Source: Limnephilus marmoratus (taxonomy: Eukaryota; Arthropoda; Insecta; Trichoptera; Limnephilidae). From it: a stretch of 64,000 bases of DNA. Positions 44,555-57,400 of this stretch are shown here, piece after piece. The stretch is from assembly GCA_917880885.1 (NCBI GenBank), contig OU862915.1:39502676-39566675 (forward strand), in the 5' to 3' direction. Both the position numbers and the translations under genes were made by a program. The notes under the pieces are model-generated. The model searched no databases. It was not told where the DNA came from and saw only the letters and a list, made by a program, of their open reading frames with translations. Position 1 is the stretch's first letter. Every line of letters begins with the position of its first letter.

Positions 44555-44830
44555 TATTTTTAACTTTATGAGCCCTCAAATTATAACATTTAATTATGAA
44601 TATGTTGATATTTCGATCAACATATTAAAATCTTGCTATCTTTTTCAATCAACATACCATGTTGTTCGAAAAATCCTCAAAGATGTAACGAAAAATCCTC
44701 AAACATGTAAAAAATAATTCAATGAATAAATAAAACTTTTATAAAATATATATTTAAATGAAGAAAATATTAGCGAAACTCATTCGAAAATCTGGAAACA
44801 GAAAAATCAGAAACAGATATTGGCAATATC
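44555..44830 (-). mobile_element. Headless copy of the 27098 SINE body
   Basis: AACTTTATGAG, TCAAATTATAACATTTAATTA and, after a ~130-base insertion, ATTAGCGAAACTCATTCG and GAAACAGAAAAATCAGAAAC match the SINE body at 27110-27215 in order. No tRNA-like head is present. It runs into an F3 copy. Confidence 0.65.
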
Positions 44831-45108
44831 GTATAATACGAGTAGGTAAAGTATATTTTCGGCACGTTCCAGAGCGGAAGATACTCTCAGTATCGCCTTG
44901 GTATAACGTTGCTTGCAATGGCTTTAGCGTGTTTGGTGACCAGATCAGAATAGGCAGGTACTTTCCCACCTTCCTCTTTACCATCTCCTTCCCATCCTCA
45001 CTACCTTCAGCCTCACAGCATACTCCAATTGGAGATGCCATAGTCTCACTGGACCAGACGGCAGTAATTCGAGACTCTTGCGCGGTGCTCATGTAAAAAA
45101 AAGTGAAA
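44830..45108 (+). mobile_element. tRNA-derived SINE F3, body copy
   Basis: Plus-strand copy (GGCACGTTCCAGAGCGG, ACTCTCAGTATCGCC, TTTAGCGTGTTTGGTGACC) ending GTGCTCATGTAAAAAAAAG, which shows the true 3' end of the family. The head is missing or replaced. Confidence 0.72.
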
Positions 45109-45254
45109 TCACTTCCATATTGTAGGTCACGATTGCTTTAAATTTTCTAGATTCTCCTTGTACCAATTCTCAGCATCTCCTTTCGTTCGTTGTACAATAA
45201 AAATACACTTACTGTATATTTTAAATACTGTTTTAGCCTTCAAATCTTTAAACA

Positions 45255-45790
45255 TTTTTGGAATTTCGGAAAGGTTCCCATTTCCAAATTTACTCCCTTC
45301 TATACCCTACCGTTACTATGTCACCTTTGCAATCCCTCACCCTCTCATGTGTGTCCTTTCCCATGCGCCCTCGTTACACTCTCGCGACCCTCACCCCTCT
45401 TGCGTTCCTTTCTACCTTCCCATCTTCCCTGCTTTCTCCCCTTCCGCGAACTCATCTCTCGTTGATATTTCCAATCCCAAATTTCCCCTTCCCCTTCCCC
45501 TCCCTCCATCACTCCTTGAAGCGAAACTAAATGAAAACATACATATCAAACAACTCGCACGCCACTAATTGTGATTTTTTTATACAAATTTCATAACGCC
45601 AGAGCTCACTATTATATATAGAAAAATTCACGGATGTGCGCATAACAACTCACCAAAGTTTCATCGCTATCGGATGAATGCCAAAAGAAATAATTTCATA
45701 GCGGTAGAGCTCACCACAGAAACCATCGCGGGCATGCGCACGACAAATCTCCAAATTATCATCGTAATCGTATGAATGCTTTAGGTACAT
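45255..45790 (+). mobile_element. F5 dispersed element
   Basis: A pyrimidine-rich body (CCCTTCCCCTTCCCCTCCC) followed by the family tail: AACAACTCGCACGCCAC, TTTTTTTATACAAATTTCA, CATAACGCCAGAGCTCAC and CATCGCTATCGGATGAATG. Part of the tail is repeated once more at 45700-45780. The head is unclear. Open frames here are Pro/Ser-rich by composition only. Confidence 0.6.
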
Positions 45791-45825
45791 AAACATTCGT
45801 TTTTAAATAAAGATTATTTTTACAT

Positions 45826-46113
45826 TAGCCAGGGGGGGCAGGAGAAATTTCCACAGGAAGCTCTGAGGTAGGTGTCCAGGAGTGATGGACGTATGAATCC
45901 AATCCTCCCACTGCGTTGTAAGGCGATGTGTCGAGAGATTATGGCTGGAGAGAATAAAAGACCACCCTCAACCAGTCTCTCTCGATTATACCCACCACGC
46001 AGCAGGTGGGCAGACGCATCGGTCACCAAAACCTGGATAAACCTCACCCCATGAACCCGGTTACCCCTGCTAAGTCAACAAACGTAGCGAACCCCTTGGG
46101 GTGACAGCATTTA
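45826..46113 (-). mobile_element. SINE-like element F2, copy 7
   Basis: Minus-strand copy lacking the extreme 5' head. The 3' end on the minus strand is GGCTAATGTAAAAAT, with a damaged hairpin. Confidence 0.75.
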
Positions 46114-46163
46114 TATGATAAGCATTAATATAATTATAATTTAATTCTTCATTCGTTATTAAA

Positions 46164-46612
46164 ATAATTTTCCTCAGGGCCTATGCTATCTTTGGCGATG
46201 CTGTTTGGAGAGACTTTTTAGGTGAAGAAAGAGAGGAAGTTCTGGGAAAGAAAGGGATACCAGGGGTGGGTAGGAATCTGGGGGAGTGTGTCCAGAAGTG
46301 AGGGACGTATGAATCCATCCCTCCCACTGCGGTGCAAGGTGATGTTCCGAGAGAGTACGGCTGGAGAATCAACCAACCAATCCCTCAACCATTCTCTCCC
46401 GATCCGGCCTGTTATGCAGCTGGTGGGTAGACGCACCCACCGCCAAGAACCAGATAAACCCCACCACATGAGCATAGAATATTATAGGGCACCCCTGCTA
46501 AGTTACCAAACGTAGCGAACCACTTGGGGTGACCTATGGCAGAAGTCTTAATGGCAAGATTATCCAAATGGGTTCCCAGGGCAGCGGTACCATACCCGCC
46601 TCCTAAATTGAA
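46164..46612 (-). mobile_element. SINE-like element F2, copy 8
   Basis: A long minus-strand copy starting, on that strand, GGAGGCGGGTATGGTACCGC. It has an internal extra block near 46470-46490. The final poly(A) part is missing. Confidence 0.78.
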
Positions 46613-47304
46613 TCTTTCGAAGACTACGGTTTCTTTTTAAATAATAGGTCGCAAAATATACCTACTGATTATCGTGTTGTAGTAATAAAGTCCTTATATG
46701 GTAATCACTGTCGTGATGCGGAATCAAAATGTGGAGAAGAGGACGCATATAAAGGTCCCAGCAATACAGATCTAGTCACTAAAAATAACCAATCGCACTT
46801 CAAGCAACGTTTTAATTCAGAATGATAAGTCTCAAAAAAATCCCATACCAATTTAATAAATATTACGTGCGCATCGCCGCCGGGTTGATTAGAGTCCGCA
46901 ACATATTGGCCAGTCGTATTGGCACTTTCATATTCTATTAATAACTTTACAGTCGTCCAACCAAAAACTTGAACAAATAAGCGGCAACGTCGCAAGACGT
47001 TGGTTTGTCGTCAACATGAAAATGAATATATAATTGGACGCTACATTGTGGACCAAATTGAAGAAAATATACGCAGGATGCTTCACTGCATTGAATATGA
47101 AAGGAGGTCGGATTGGTGGAACTTTGAAGGGCGTTTTTTTCGTTTTGTATATTTTTAAAATCATTATTTTCAAAAATATAAATACCTAGCTACAATCAAA
47201 CACTTAAAAGCTAATATATACTTTAGTTAAAACTATGTAAAATTAAGTCCTTCAGATAGACGCAGTAATGTCGATCTGATGAAAGGACGCAGCAATGATA
47301 GCGG

Positions 47305-47348
<44 letters not shown>

Positions 47349-47400
47349 TATAAACTAAAGTCAAAATTAAGTTATTTTATCAGGGAGTTTCAGGTTTTCA
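46613..47400. other. No gene; one F3 fragment and a TA repeat
   Basis: 46733-46835 matches the F3 SINE body (GATCTAGTCACTAAAAATAA, TTTTAATTCAGAATGATAAG). 47286-47308 is the inverse of 39981-40003. 47309-47352 is a (TA)n microsatellite. Open frames here do not resemble any family I know. Confidence 0.5.
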
Positions 47401-48405
47401 GTTCTTAAACCCAATTTTTTTGTTTTATAGTGGTGATGAACAGGTGTTGCTACCTGAAAAAAATTGCGTTGACCTTTAGCTAATCCAATTCTCTAACTCC
47501 AGAACTCAATTTTAGAGAAATTTTACTGCTTTAGACAAACAGAATTGGTACAAAGGTTTAGAATATGTTATAATATTATTATTATATAATTATGTTATAA
47601 TATTCAAATGTGTTGGTAGATTTTAAGCTGAAAATCTACGAATTTGTAAATGTTCGTGATGAAATGTTTTATTTCTGACTATGGTAATTCTGAGAATTTT
47701 ACATAATATAACAACTACCGCAAGATTATGTGCAATTAGTGTTGTGGTATGAGTTAATGCGGGATTAAGTTTTATGTTCTGTTGTTCACCTTTGACTGGC
47801 TTGAGGACGTATACCGCAACATCGACCACCACAACACGGGCACGTGCCTAGCCTGGTGGTCGAAAAATCCTCATATTATGTGATCAATAAATGTAACGAA
47901 TACATTTTTTAAAAAAGTCCATGTAACGTTGAAAACAAACCCGCAGTAAGAGCAAAAAAATCTGATGGACAATTAATGCAATACAACTGTGGTTGGCTTG
48001 TCGCCTTATATAATAATGGGTTCCGTGATAGTTGATACCCCAAATTGGCCTCCCCGGCATGCTTATATGAAATATGCAGTCGGTTTAGGGAAGATACGGT
48101 ATACCTACATACACGAAATATAACTAAGTGTCCCCGAAGAGGTGTGCGGAGAGGACGTACGGCCGAATAACAAAAGTAAGAGGCATGTTCAGAAAGTAAG
48201 TGTACTAGATTTTTATATATTTTTAGAAAAAGTGTGTTTGAAAAAAAAATTAAAGGATGTTGTTGATACACTTGAAGACTATTTTTCAACACAATCGCCA
48301 TCCCGTTCATGTGGTGAGCCATGGCACAAGTTTCCCACCAGCACGGTCCACTTCAGAACCTCTTCTGCACCCAATCGTGTGATTTCAGGAAGGTGAAAAC
48401 AAGAT
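47401..48405. other. No gene seen
   Basis: Moderately AT-rich DNA. The frame at 47909-48322 on the minus strand shows no domain and no paralogue in the window, so I do not call it. Confidence 0.4.
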
Positions 48406-48413
48406 AATGTGGG

Positions 48414-48753
48414 CAGTGGCGTAGCTAGCATGGGTGGTACCCGGGGCGGATGTCACCCCTCGGAATGGTGTCACCCCCCCCCCTATTTAAGTTAACAAAA
48501 CGCTAATTTCGACTTCCTTCATAAAATTGGTCCATCCTGGGGGGTTGGGGGGGGGGTTCAGATTTATCCACAAATATAGACTATGTTCGCCTATAAAAAG
48601 ACCTACACACAAAATTCGGGGCATTCCACGAGGAACGAAAATAACAGACCGTGTTCATGTATACAATACTTTGGTGACAATATCCTTGGTGAATTTTTTT
48701 CCACGGTCGAGTGTCACCCCCCTGTCCGGACGCCCCCCCTCGCTACGCTACTA
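48414..48753. mobile_element. hAT (Tip100-type) MITE, 340 bases
   Basis: Begins CAGTGGCGTAGCTAGC and ends GCTACGCTACTA, inverted repeats of the type typical of hAT-Tip100 elements. A perfect 8-base duplication AATGTGGG flanks it (48406-48413, 48754-48761). The interior has C- and G-runs and no transposase. Confidence 0.92.
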
Positions 48754-48761
48754 AATGTGGG

Positions 48762-49282
48762 AGTTCTTTTTAATTAATAAAAGAAGAAATTTGACCATAT
48801 CAGAAAAACATAATATCGTTTTGTACCCATTTGTTTGGTTGTGGCGATAATTAACATTATGTTATCGCAGTGGAACTATATATGGAACATAACTTGGTTG
48901 TAATTTTGTTATCTGATCCTTCGCAGAGATAGAGTGGTAAGTGATCTTTTATCACATTTCCTTGCATAACTTTTTTTCTACAAACTATCTAACTTTCTAG
49001 CAAACACCATTCCGCTTTTAGTATTTATGTACAGTCCATTACAAGTGCATCTGAAGCCGTAATCGTAAGCAGTTTTGGATGCAACAATGTTAAAAGCTGT
49101 ATCAGAAAAGTAAAAGCCTTTGCATACAAACGCAGTCATACATTAATAATAATTGTTCCAATAATCATTGTTGGCCATCACTAATAAAAAACGTGACTTA
49201 CCTAATGAAACCAGTTTTTATTACTTACTCGTTTCTCAACGGTCAGACTAACCAATTGAGGTACGTCTATGTAGATTAGGTA
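48762..49282. other. No gene seen
   Basis: Spacer between two hAT elements, AT-rich, without a recognisable feature. Confidence 0.4.
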
Positions 49283-49290
49283 GAAAAAAC

Positions 49291-49807
49291 TAGTGTCCGA
49301 CCGAAAGGGGACTTTCTACCGAAACCGAAAACGAATCTTCGGTATCTATCTCAGTTCGGGCGAAACCGAAACCGAAACTGAAACTTTTTTAGACATGTTA
49401 AAAATCTATTGTTTACTGAAATTTGCCTTATTTTTTACACTTATACAAACAGTTAACCCGAATTAAATGTAAAACAAAAAATTGAAGTAGGTATGTAAAA
49501 AATGTTTTATTTTTATATTACTGCCATAACACAAACAAAATTTATAAAAAATAACAAAGCATGCTAATTGCAATGCTTAATAAATGTCAATAAAATATGT
49601 AAGCCAGAAGTAATAACAAAAATAAACACTTATCACTATGTGCGAAAAATAACATAAACTCACAACTCAATCTCGCCGGACCCGGAGTATCGGTGCAGTC
49701 GAAGGTTCGGCAGATTTTCTGCCGAAACCGAAACTGATGCCGAAACTACATTTTTTCCCGAAACTTGCCGAAACCGAAACCGAAAACGAACCTTCGGTCT
49801 GTCATTA
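49291..49807. mobile_element. Non-autonomous hAT element, TTTCGG family, 517 bases
   Basis: A second copy of the family at 36946-37678. It begins TAGTGTCCGACCGAAAG and ends ACCTTCGGTCTGTCATTA, flanked by the perfect 8-base duplication GAAAAAAC (49283-49290, 49808-49815). Subterminal CCGAAACCGAAAC repeats occur at both ends. Confidence 0.93.
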
Positions 49808-50077
49808 GAAAAAACATGAGATTTCCTGTTTATATTTAGCCAAAATAATACTCTCTTAGTGAATTTTTTTTTCCACACAAAGAATTGAATTCGAAAAAAA
49901 ATGTGATAATAATGAATACAATAGAATTATGATTTACATATTACGTGCTCTTGAAATTAGTGAGATATTAGGCCAATTTGAGAGAAACTTAGAGCAGTAA
50001 ACTTATAACCGTGGGTGATCAGTGACAATAATATATCAGTGTTAGTAAGTCTGAACGCATTATTCTAGACATGGCGT

Positions 50078-52005
50078 CAGTGGCGTAGCGTGGGTTTTGG
50101 CCACCCGGGGCGGTGGAAAATTTTGCCCCCCCCCCCCCCCCCCCCTCGATAACTTCTACAGGTACTTCTTCCGCAGATTAAGCACTGACCGGCGGGTGTG
50201 GGGGGGGGGGGTAGGTATATACAATGGTATGCTTGTGATAGAATTTCGCATTTTCATCACGCATACGTATGGAATGCAACTCAAATGCAAAGCTTCACTC
50301 GGTACACGATGAATTGGCAACTTATTGTTATATAGATAACAGAAACTGGTTTAAATTAAACTAAATATGCAGTGTACCAAAACTACACTCCGAACATGAA
50401 AAGGGTTTTTTTTATTCCACCGGCACTTGCATTCTGAACACAAAACTGGTTTTAATTAAATCTGTATGTGGTGAATTAAAAATACACCCCGCGGGGTATA
50501 CATCGGGGCGGAGGAAAATTTCGCCGCCCCCTTATTTGGGTACCTAAAGCGGCAGGGGGGGGGGGGGTGGTGTATATGGAAATCCATTTTTTTTACTACC
50601 TATTTATATACGACTCGGATTTTTTTAATAATCACATTTGAAGAGTATTCTTTCAAAGAAAATCATTTTTATAAATTCTACTCCAAAGTTGATTGATTGA
50701 TACTGTTTTAGAGTCCCCAAATAATAGTTACACACGCAACAATCAATCTCTCAGAATTTTACAGTATTATTTAACTCAAATGTAATCACTCGATGCACGA
50801 TGAAAATGCAACTCTTTTTTTTAATTTATCGTTGTATTCTGAACACAAAACCATTTTGTGTACGGTGAATTAAAAATATACCCAGAACATGAAAATGGTT
50901 TTTCTTTGATTCTGGCAGCACATACAGAGTCTGCAACTAGAATTTTATAACTGAACTTCATTCATTTATTATTTATAACTAAATTTTATAACTGAGATTC
51001 ATCTGCTGACACAATTCAAAGGAAAACTGATTGAAAACTGATTTAAAACTGATTTAACCCTTAGAATAATAAGAAAAAATATTTTTAAAATTTTGCCTGT
51101 CAATGTTTTCGCAGAAAATTTCCGGTTCTTCCCATGCATTTTAAATGTTCCTTTTTATTTATTTTTTTTATCCTTTTGCAAAAAACAAATTGTTCTAAAA
51201 TCCAGATAAAGTAATGTTTCCGACGTGCTTATTAGAACATTATTGTTTCTAAATATTAAAATTTTGATATTGGAAATGTGAATTGGCTCAAAAATACACG
51301 CCTGCGAATATTCGAATTAAAGTCAGTTAAAATATGAAATACAGATTCCTTTTCTTTAAAAAAAATGAAATAAAACTGTATCTTAACTTTTTATCGCAAT
51401 TACAAATTTATTTTAAAATTAAATGTGTGGGACGTAATTTCACAATTTTATTTTAAAATTAAATGTGTGGGACAATTTGCGTCTCCTGTGATTAGACGGG
51501 TTAAATTAAATCTGTATTTGGCGGATTAAAACTATACTCGGAATATGAAAATGGTTTCTCTTTGATTCTGGCAGCACATACATAGTCTGCAACTAGAATT
51601 TTATTACCGCACTTCGAATAAAATAATGGTCTCTTTCGAAATGTATCAACAGATGAATACACAACTGAAATTCATTCGTTAATACATTCCGAACACAATT
51701 CTGGTTTTAATTAAGAGTGAATCTGTTTGCGTCAGCTTTGATTAGTATTACTCTCATAATATGCGTACGGTTTTCCTACGAATTGTGAATTTTGCAGCAA
51801 AAAAAAAAATAATTATTGATATTATTAATAAATAATAAAAAAGGGTTGGATTCGTAAACGAAAGTATCGTAGAACATTTTCAAATAATGATTTGAAATGG
51901 TTTAAATTTTTCTAAGATAATATTATTTATTTTGAAAATTTGCCGCCCCCCTTAAAAGTGCCGCCCGGGGCGGGCTGCCCCCCTCCCCCCCCCCCCCCGC
52001 CATTG
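50078..52005. mobile_element. Non-autonomous hAT (Tip100-type) element, 1928 bases
   Basis: Begins CAGTGGCGTAGCGTGGG and ends CCCGCCATTG, with the perfect 8-base duplication CATGGCGT on both sides (50070-50077, 52006-52013). It lacks any transposase frame. The interior is built from repeated pieces: a GAACATGAAAA / TTTGATTCTGGCAGCACATA / GTCTGCAACTAGAATTTTAT block near 50890 and again near 51540, and a 30-base AAATTAAATGTGTGGGAC unit twice at 51407-51476. C-runs sit inside both ends. Confidence 0.92.
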
Positions 52006-52084
52006 CATGGCGTTATAGGTATGAACCAGGCAAATATACCGAATGAAAATAATCGCACTCTAAACTTATGTTTTTCTAAGTTAA

Positions 52085-54150
52085 AGTCACTAGTACCGTG
52101 AACCGCTGGTGCCCATTGATGCTTATCCTTCACTGGAAGTTATTATTTCTAATGTAGATGTTAATACTTGTAAACAGTCTTTCAGTTACGAATATTTTTT
52201 AAAAACTGATTACGAGAAAATTTGTGATTATCTTCTCTCTTTTGATTGGTCATCTGTGCAGTATGATGATGTCAACACAGCTTCCAATAAATTCTATTCT
52301 GTTTTAGAAAAGGCTATTAGCATGTATATTCCAACCATGGAATGTAAGTCAAACACCAATCCAAAATGGTACTCCAAAGAACTTATAAATCTACTTACCA
52401 GCAAATAACTTGAATATAAAAAATATAAATCATATGAAAAAAATTCCGATTACATTGAATTTAAAGATTTAAGAACTTCTTGTGAAAAAATGTCTATGAC
52501 CTGCTACCGTAACTATATAAATAAAATTCAAAACTCCATAATAAATAATGTTAGTTATTTTTGGAAATACTCGAAATCTCTTAAAGGAGATGATTCTGGT
52601 TTCCCGAGCATTATGCAGCTAAATGGCAGCCATAGCAATAATAATGATGATATTTTTAACTCGTTTGCAAAATGATTTAACTTGATATTTCACGGTGTAC
52701 CTAAGTCTCTCTGATGTAATTACTAAAGTTAAATCCTTAGATATCCACAAATCTGCGGAACCAGTTAATATCCCTACAATATTTATTAAAGAATGTATCA
52801 AAGTAATTGCTCTTCCATTAACCAAACTTTTTGAGCTAGGGAACGTACCCATACTACGTGACCAACTTTTTGCAATTTTTAACCACCACCCCCCCCCCCC
52901 CCCCCAATATGCATTCAATTCACCACACCGAAACTCTTTGACAAAATTTTACCCAAATAAAACCTGTAATATCACATTACCAGTTTGTATTTATGTCAGG
53001 GAGAATTATTTATGACAATTTTATAACTAATGTTTTTAAAGAAAAAAAAAACAAGTATACTGTGTGTATATTGATTTTAGTAAAGCCTTTGACACAGTTT
53101 CCCATAAAATTCTCATTTAGAAATAAAGAAAGCTTGGTATACGTGGCAATATATTAGCCTGGTTAGCAAATTGTTAGAATGAAATCCTCCCTGTCGGAAT
53201 AAAATTATGCATCAAGTGGAGTACCACAGGGATCACACCTTGGCCTAATCTTATTTATCTTGTTTATAAATTATCTTACAAAAGTATTCCATAATGCATC
53301 TATCTTACTTTTTGCTGATGACCTGAAAATCAAAATTATTCAAAATATTTACCATTGCCACATTCTTCTAGATAATATCTAATATCAATAAATTGTTAAT
53401 TTGGTGTAATGAAAATAGACTTTACTTAAATATTTCAAAATGTCAAAAAGTTAGATTTTCTCGAATAAAAAAATCCAGTGATCTTTAATAACAACATTTA
53501 TAATAATACTCTGGAGACATAAACATAAATTAAAGACTTAGGCATCACTTTTCAATCATATCTTTCATTTGTTAACCACATAACAGAAATCTCTAATAGA
53601 GCTTAAAAATGTTGGGATTTATAACTAGGCTAACTAGAAATTCTAACAATATAAAGTGTATTAAACTGTTATATTTTGCCTATATAAGAAGTCAACTTGA
53701 ATGCAATTCTCTCGTCTGGAACCCACATTCTAATATTCACGTACAAAACAAATTCTTACGTTTTCTAAATTTTAAAATGGGTATTCCAGCAATTATGTTG
53801 AACTACAACACTCTGTTAAATAATATGAATATCATGCACAAATTGTCAGACAGAAGAATTTTCACTGACTTGGTATTTCTATATGAAATTCTAAATGATT
53901 TAGTTGATAGTCCGGTATTATATGAGCTTCCGTGTTCACTACGTAACACTAGAAGTCATAATTTATTCAGTGCAGATATTCTGGGACTACCATATTATTA
54001 TGTATTCCTCTTTGCCCAGAATACTAATCAAGGGAAACAATTATACCAAGTCAGTAGACATCTTCAATTTATCTTTAAACAAATATAAAATATTATTACC
54101 AAGGCAGTTCAGTTATGTACAATAAATACTGTATATTTCTTACCATTCAT
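52085..54150 (+). mobile_element. LINE Le: RT remnant, 5' truncated
   Basis: Broken frames read KWYSKELINLLTSK, FWKYSKSLKGDDSGFPS, PTIFIKECIKVIALPLTKLF, then CVYIDFSKAFDTVSHKIL, GVPQGSHLG and LLFADDLKIKI (catalytic FADD intact). The last frame (53609-54088) has YAYIRSQLE-type and LVDSPVLYELPC blocks, ending at a stop. A Harbinger-like MITE piece lies at 52839. Several frameshifts and a missing stretch between finger and palm make it inactive. Confidence 0.82.
52839..52905. mobile_element. Harbinger-like MITE fragment inside LINE Le
   Basis: GGGAACGTACCCATACTACG and a run of 17 C match one end of the element at 19827-19980. The opposite inverted repeat is missing. Confidence 0.65.
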
Positions 54151-54479
54151 ATGTAAAAGTCCCGAAAAAGGACGTCAATCAATTAATAAAAATACGTGTA
54201 CTGGTCGATTGTTTTAACTCCTTATAATAAACTCGATAATCCGCAATAAATCACAACAAAAACTAATTTCTCGGTGCACCTTAGTAATTATTGCCAATCG
54301 AAATTGTTGATACTACACCGAACTGTGCAAGCATTATAATAACTTTAAAACTTCCAAAATTAACATTATGAGAAGTGACATTAGTTACAACACCAATGTG
54401 CGTGTATTAAATGTGCTGCGTATTCGCATGTGGTAGTGTCAGTAATTCGCGCTTTTTGTGACAGGGTTGACACAAGCTG

Positions 54480-57400
54480 TTTCTTGTCTACAATTAAACA
54501 AAACACTTTTATTTTTCTGCAATGAATAACGGCGACCGTGCTGTGTTATCCTTAAATAATGCTACTAAATCAATAAGTGCCCTTCACAAAGCCATAACTG
54601 ATCCTGCACTCAAAACAAAAATGTTATCTCTTCTATTCACCGTCTTTGGAAACATGACAGACGTAGGAGCGAAGGTGGGGATTCTTGTTGGAAAAATAGA
54701 ATATTACGAACGAATAATTGACAAACCTCAACCTCCAGCTAATAATGCCTCTTCGATTAATGATTTGCTCGCGGAGGCTGAGGACAGAAAAACTAGATCG
54801 AAGAATATTATTCTATTCGACGTTCCTGAAAGCTTATCAGAATCTAAAACAACGGCTATAACAATGGACAACGACAAAGCCACCTCAGCGATAGGCGATG
54901 TTAGTAGTGAGATTATACCAAATATGGTAAACATGTATAGACTGGGAGCATAAAAATTCAACAAAATTAGACCAATTAAGTTCGAATTCAAGGATTCTAT
55001 TGTGTTTGATTATACTGTGTTTCAAAAATTGAGGGGAGACTGCAATAAGTTCTCTGCAGAATGTTACAAAAACTACATATGCAGTGTCGAAGACTCAAAT
55101 TTCTTTTGGAAATATGTTAAATCCGAACAAGAAAATGGAACTTGTATACCTAGTATTATGTCATTCGATTCCAAAATCTTCAGGAAACTGTTAATCTGTT
55201 TGCCGAAATTTTAAGCGGTGTATACGTTAATGCAAATATGGACAGCAATATGTCATGCTCTGATTTGGTTGAGACTCTCGATATATCGGACTGTACTGTA
55301 AACATAGACGATATTATATCCAAGCTGAAGACGCAAATCCGCAGGATCTGACAAAGTTCCACCGGGGTTCTTAGTTAATTGTGTGCATACATTGTCGTAT
55401 CCCATACGTAAGTTATTTACAAAGTTACTCTCATCAGGTGTGTTCCCGGACCTTTGGAAGTTTAGTATTTTGATGCAAATTTTCAAAAAAAGAATTAAGA
55501 GCGACGTAACAAACTATAGGCCAATATGCGCCATGTCAACATTACCCAAACTTTTTGAAAGCCTAATACTAGACAATCTGATGACCTGAACCATCTCACC
55601 GCTTCAACATGGATTTATTAAAGGAATACCAACCCTTTCCTATTTAATAATGTACACGGATAATATTTTAATGGCCTGATTGCATCACACGAAACTGATT
55701 CTATATATATTGACTTCAGTAAAGCATTTGATAAAGTAAACCACAGAATCTTATTACGAAAACTGAATTGTTGGGAATAAGAGGGAGTATTTTGGAATGG
55801 TTTATGAGTTATCTATTGGGAAGGTACTTAGCGTTCAAGGTTGATTCGTTTACTTCTTATACTCATTTGGGCCTGATATTATTTAGCTTATTCATAAATT
55901 GAACAAACATTGCAGTTGAACAAAGCCCCCCCCCCCCCCTGTAACATCTCGTTTGCTAGTCATCCCGTTGATAAACCATAATAAATTATTTAACTGGTAC
56001 TCGATTAGTTTGTGCCACTACGGATCAACGTTATAAAGCAGCGTTCATTTTTCAATTTCGACCCTGCTTCATAACATACAATTCCATCATATGGTCACTG
56101 GTCACCATACTACAAAGTTCATTCCGAATCATTGGAAAAGGTACAAAACAAATTCCTTCGGAACATCAATTTTAAAATGAAATCCAATTCCAATCGAATT
56201 TATAAAAGTTATAATAAACTAGCTGGTACCCGGCATGCGTTGCTATGCCATTTAATAACGAAATTGTTTCTCCCTGCGCGTCCTTTCCCATTCATCCCGT
56301 TCACCTTCCTCCTCTCCTTCCTCTCCCGCGTCCCCTGCCCCTCTCGAGTTCCCACCCCTCCTCCACCTTCCCTCTCCTCACTCTACTCCCCCCCTTCCCC
56401 GTCCCGCGAACCCACCTCCCAATTTCCCCTCCCCCCTCCCATAATCACCTCCTCCCTCCCGCGGATCCCCCTCCCGAGCTCCCCTCCTCCCTCCCGAGTT
56501 CCCCACCGCACTCCCGGGTTCCCCTCCCCCCTCCTGCATTCCATACATTCATTCCCGATACATTCAGCTTTCAAACAGCTCGCGTGCCACTTATTGCAAT
56601 TTTTTTATACAAATTTCATGATGCCAGACGTGTCCTTTCCCATTCGTCCCGTTTCCCTTCCACCTCCCCTTCCTTTCCCGCATCCCCTTTCCCTCTCGTG
56701 TTCCCACTCCGCCTTTTCCGTCTTCCCTCTCCTCACTCCCCTCGCCCGCTTCCCCTATCCCTTAAACCCCCCTCCCGTGTTCCTCTCCCCCCTCCTGAGT
56801 TTCCCTCCCCGCCCCTCCCGCGGGCCCCCTTTCCCGAGTTCCCCTCCCTTGTTCCCCTCCCCTCCCCTCCCTCATCCGTCACCCCTCTCCAATCCACAAC
56901 CCCCTCCCGCATTCCATACACTCAGTCCCGCTACATTCAGTTTTCAAACAGTTCGCGTGGAACCAATTGCAATTTTATATACAAATTTCATAATGCCAGA
57001 GCTCACCAGTATATACAGAAACCTTTGCGGGCGTGCTCACAACAACTCATCAAAGTTTCATCGCAATCGAATGAATGAATAGCAATTCACAGGAAAGTAG
57101 ATAGAACAGTTTATATGGGAAAATGAAATTGTTGTTTTTAGTATCTTCCTCGCAACTTTTCCGCATTTCCCTGAACTACGACAAACATTTCAAAACCAAA
57201 ATCAGCTAAATCGGCCCAGCCGTTCTCGAGTTTTAGCGAAACAAACGAACAGCAATTTATTTTTATACATATATAGATATAGATTATGAAACCAGACTTC
57301 TTAAATTATCAGATAGAAAAGTGTTAATTGATTTGTTATTTTTATACAAAATTATCAATTCTTTCGTCAACAGTCCTAATTTGTTGGAACTAATTTGCAT

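Noticed and set aside
45158..45568. Three overlapping frames of 90-136 codons
   Set aside because: All overlap a C/T-rich F5 body, so the openness is compositional.
46705..47173. Transposase-like remnant on either strand
   Set aside because: I first thought of a mariner C-terminus, but no HWPxxSPDL-type block or catalytic motif is present, so I left it as unassigned DNA.
47909..48322. 137-codon minus-strand frame
   Set aside because: No recognisable motif. The reverse complement is equally open in part, and I see no promoter, intron or repeat support.
56132..57082. 316-codon proline/serine-rich open frame, with a second 277-codon frame overlapping it
   Set aside because: It spans the end of a LINE and a pyrimidine-rich F5 element. 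Two frames are open at once with CCN/TCN codons only because the DNA is C/T-rich. There are no domains and no conservation between F5 copies.
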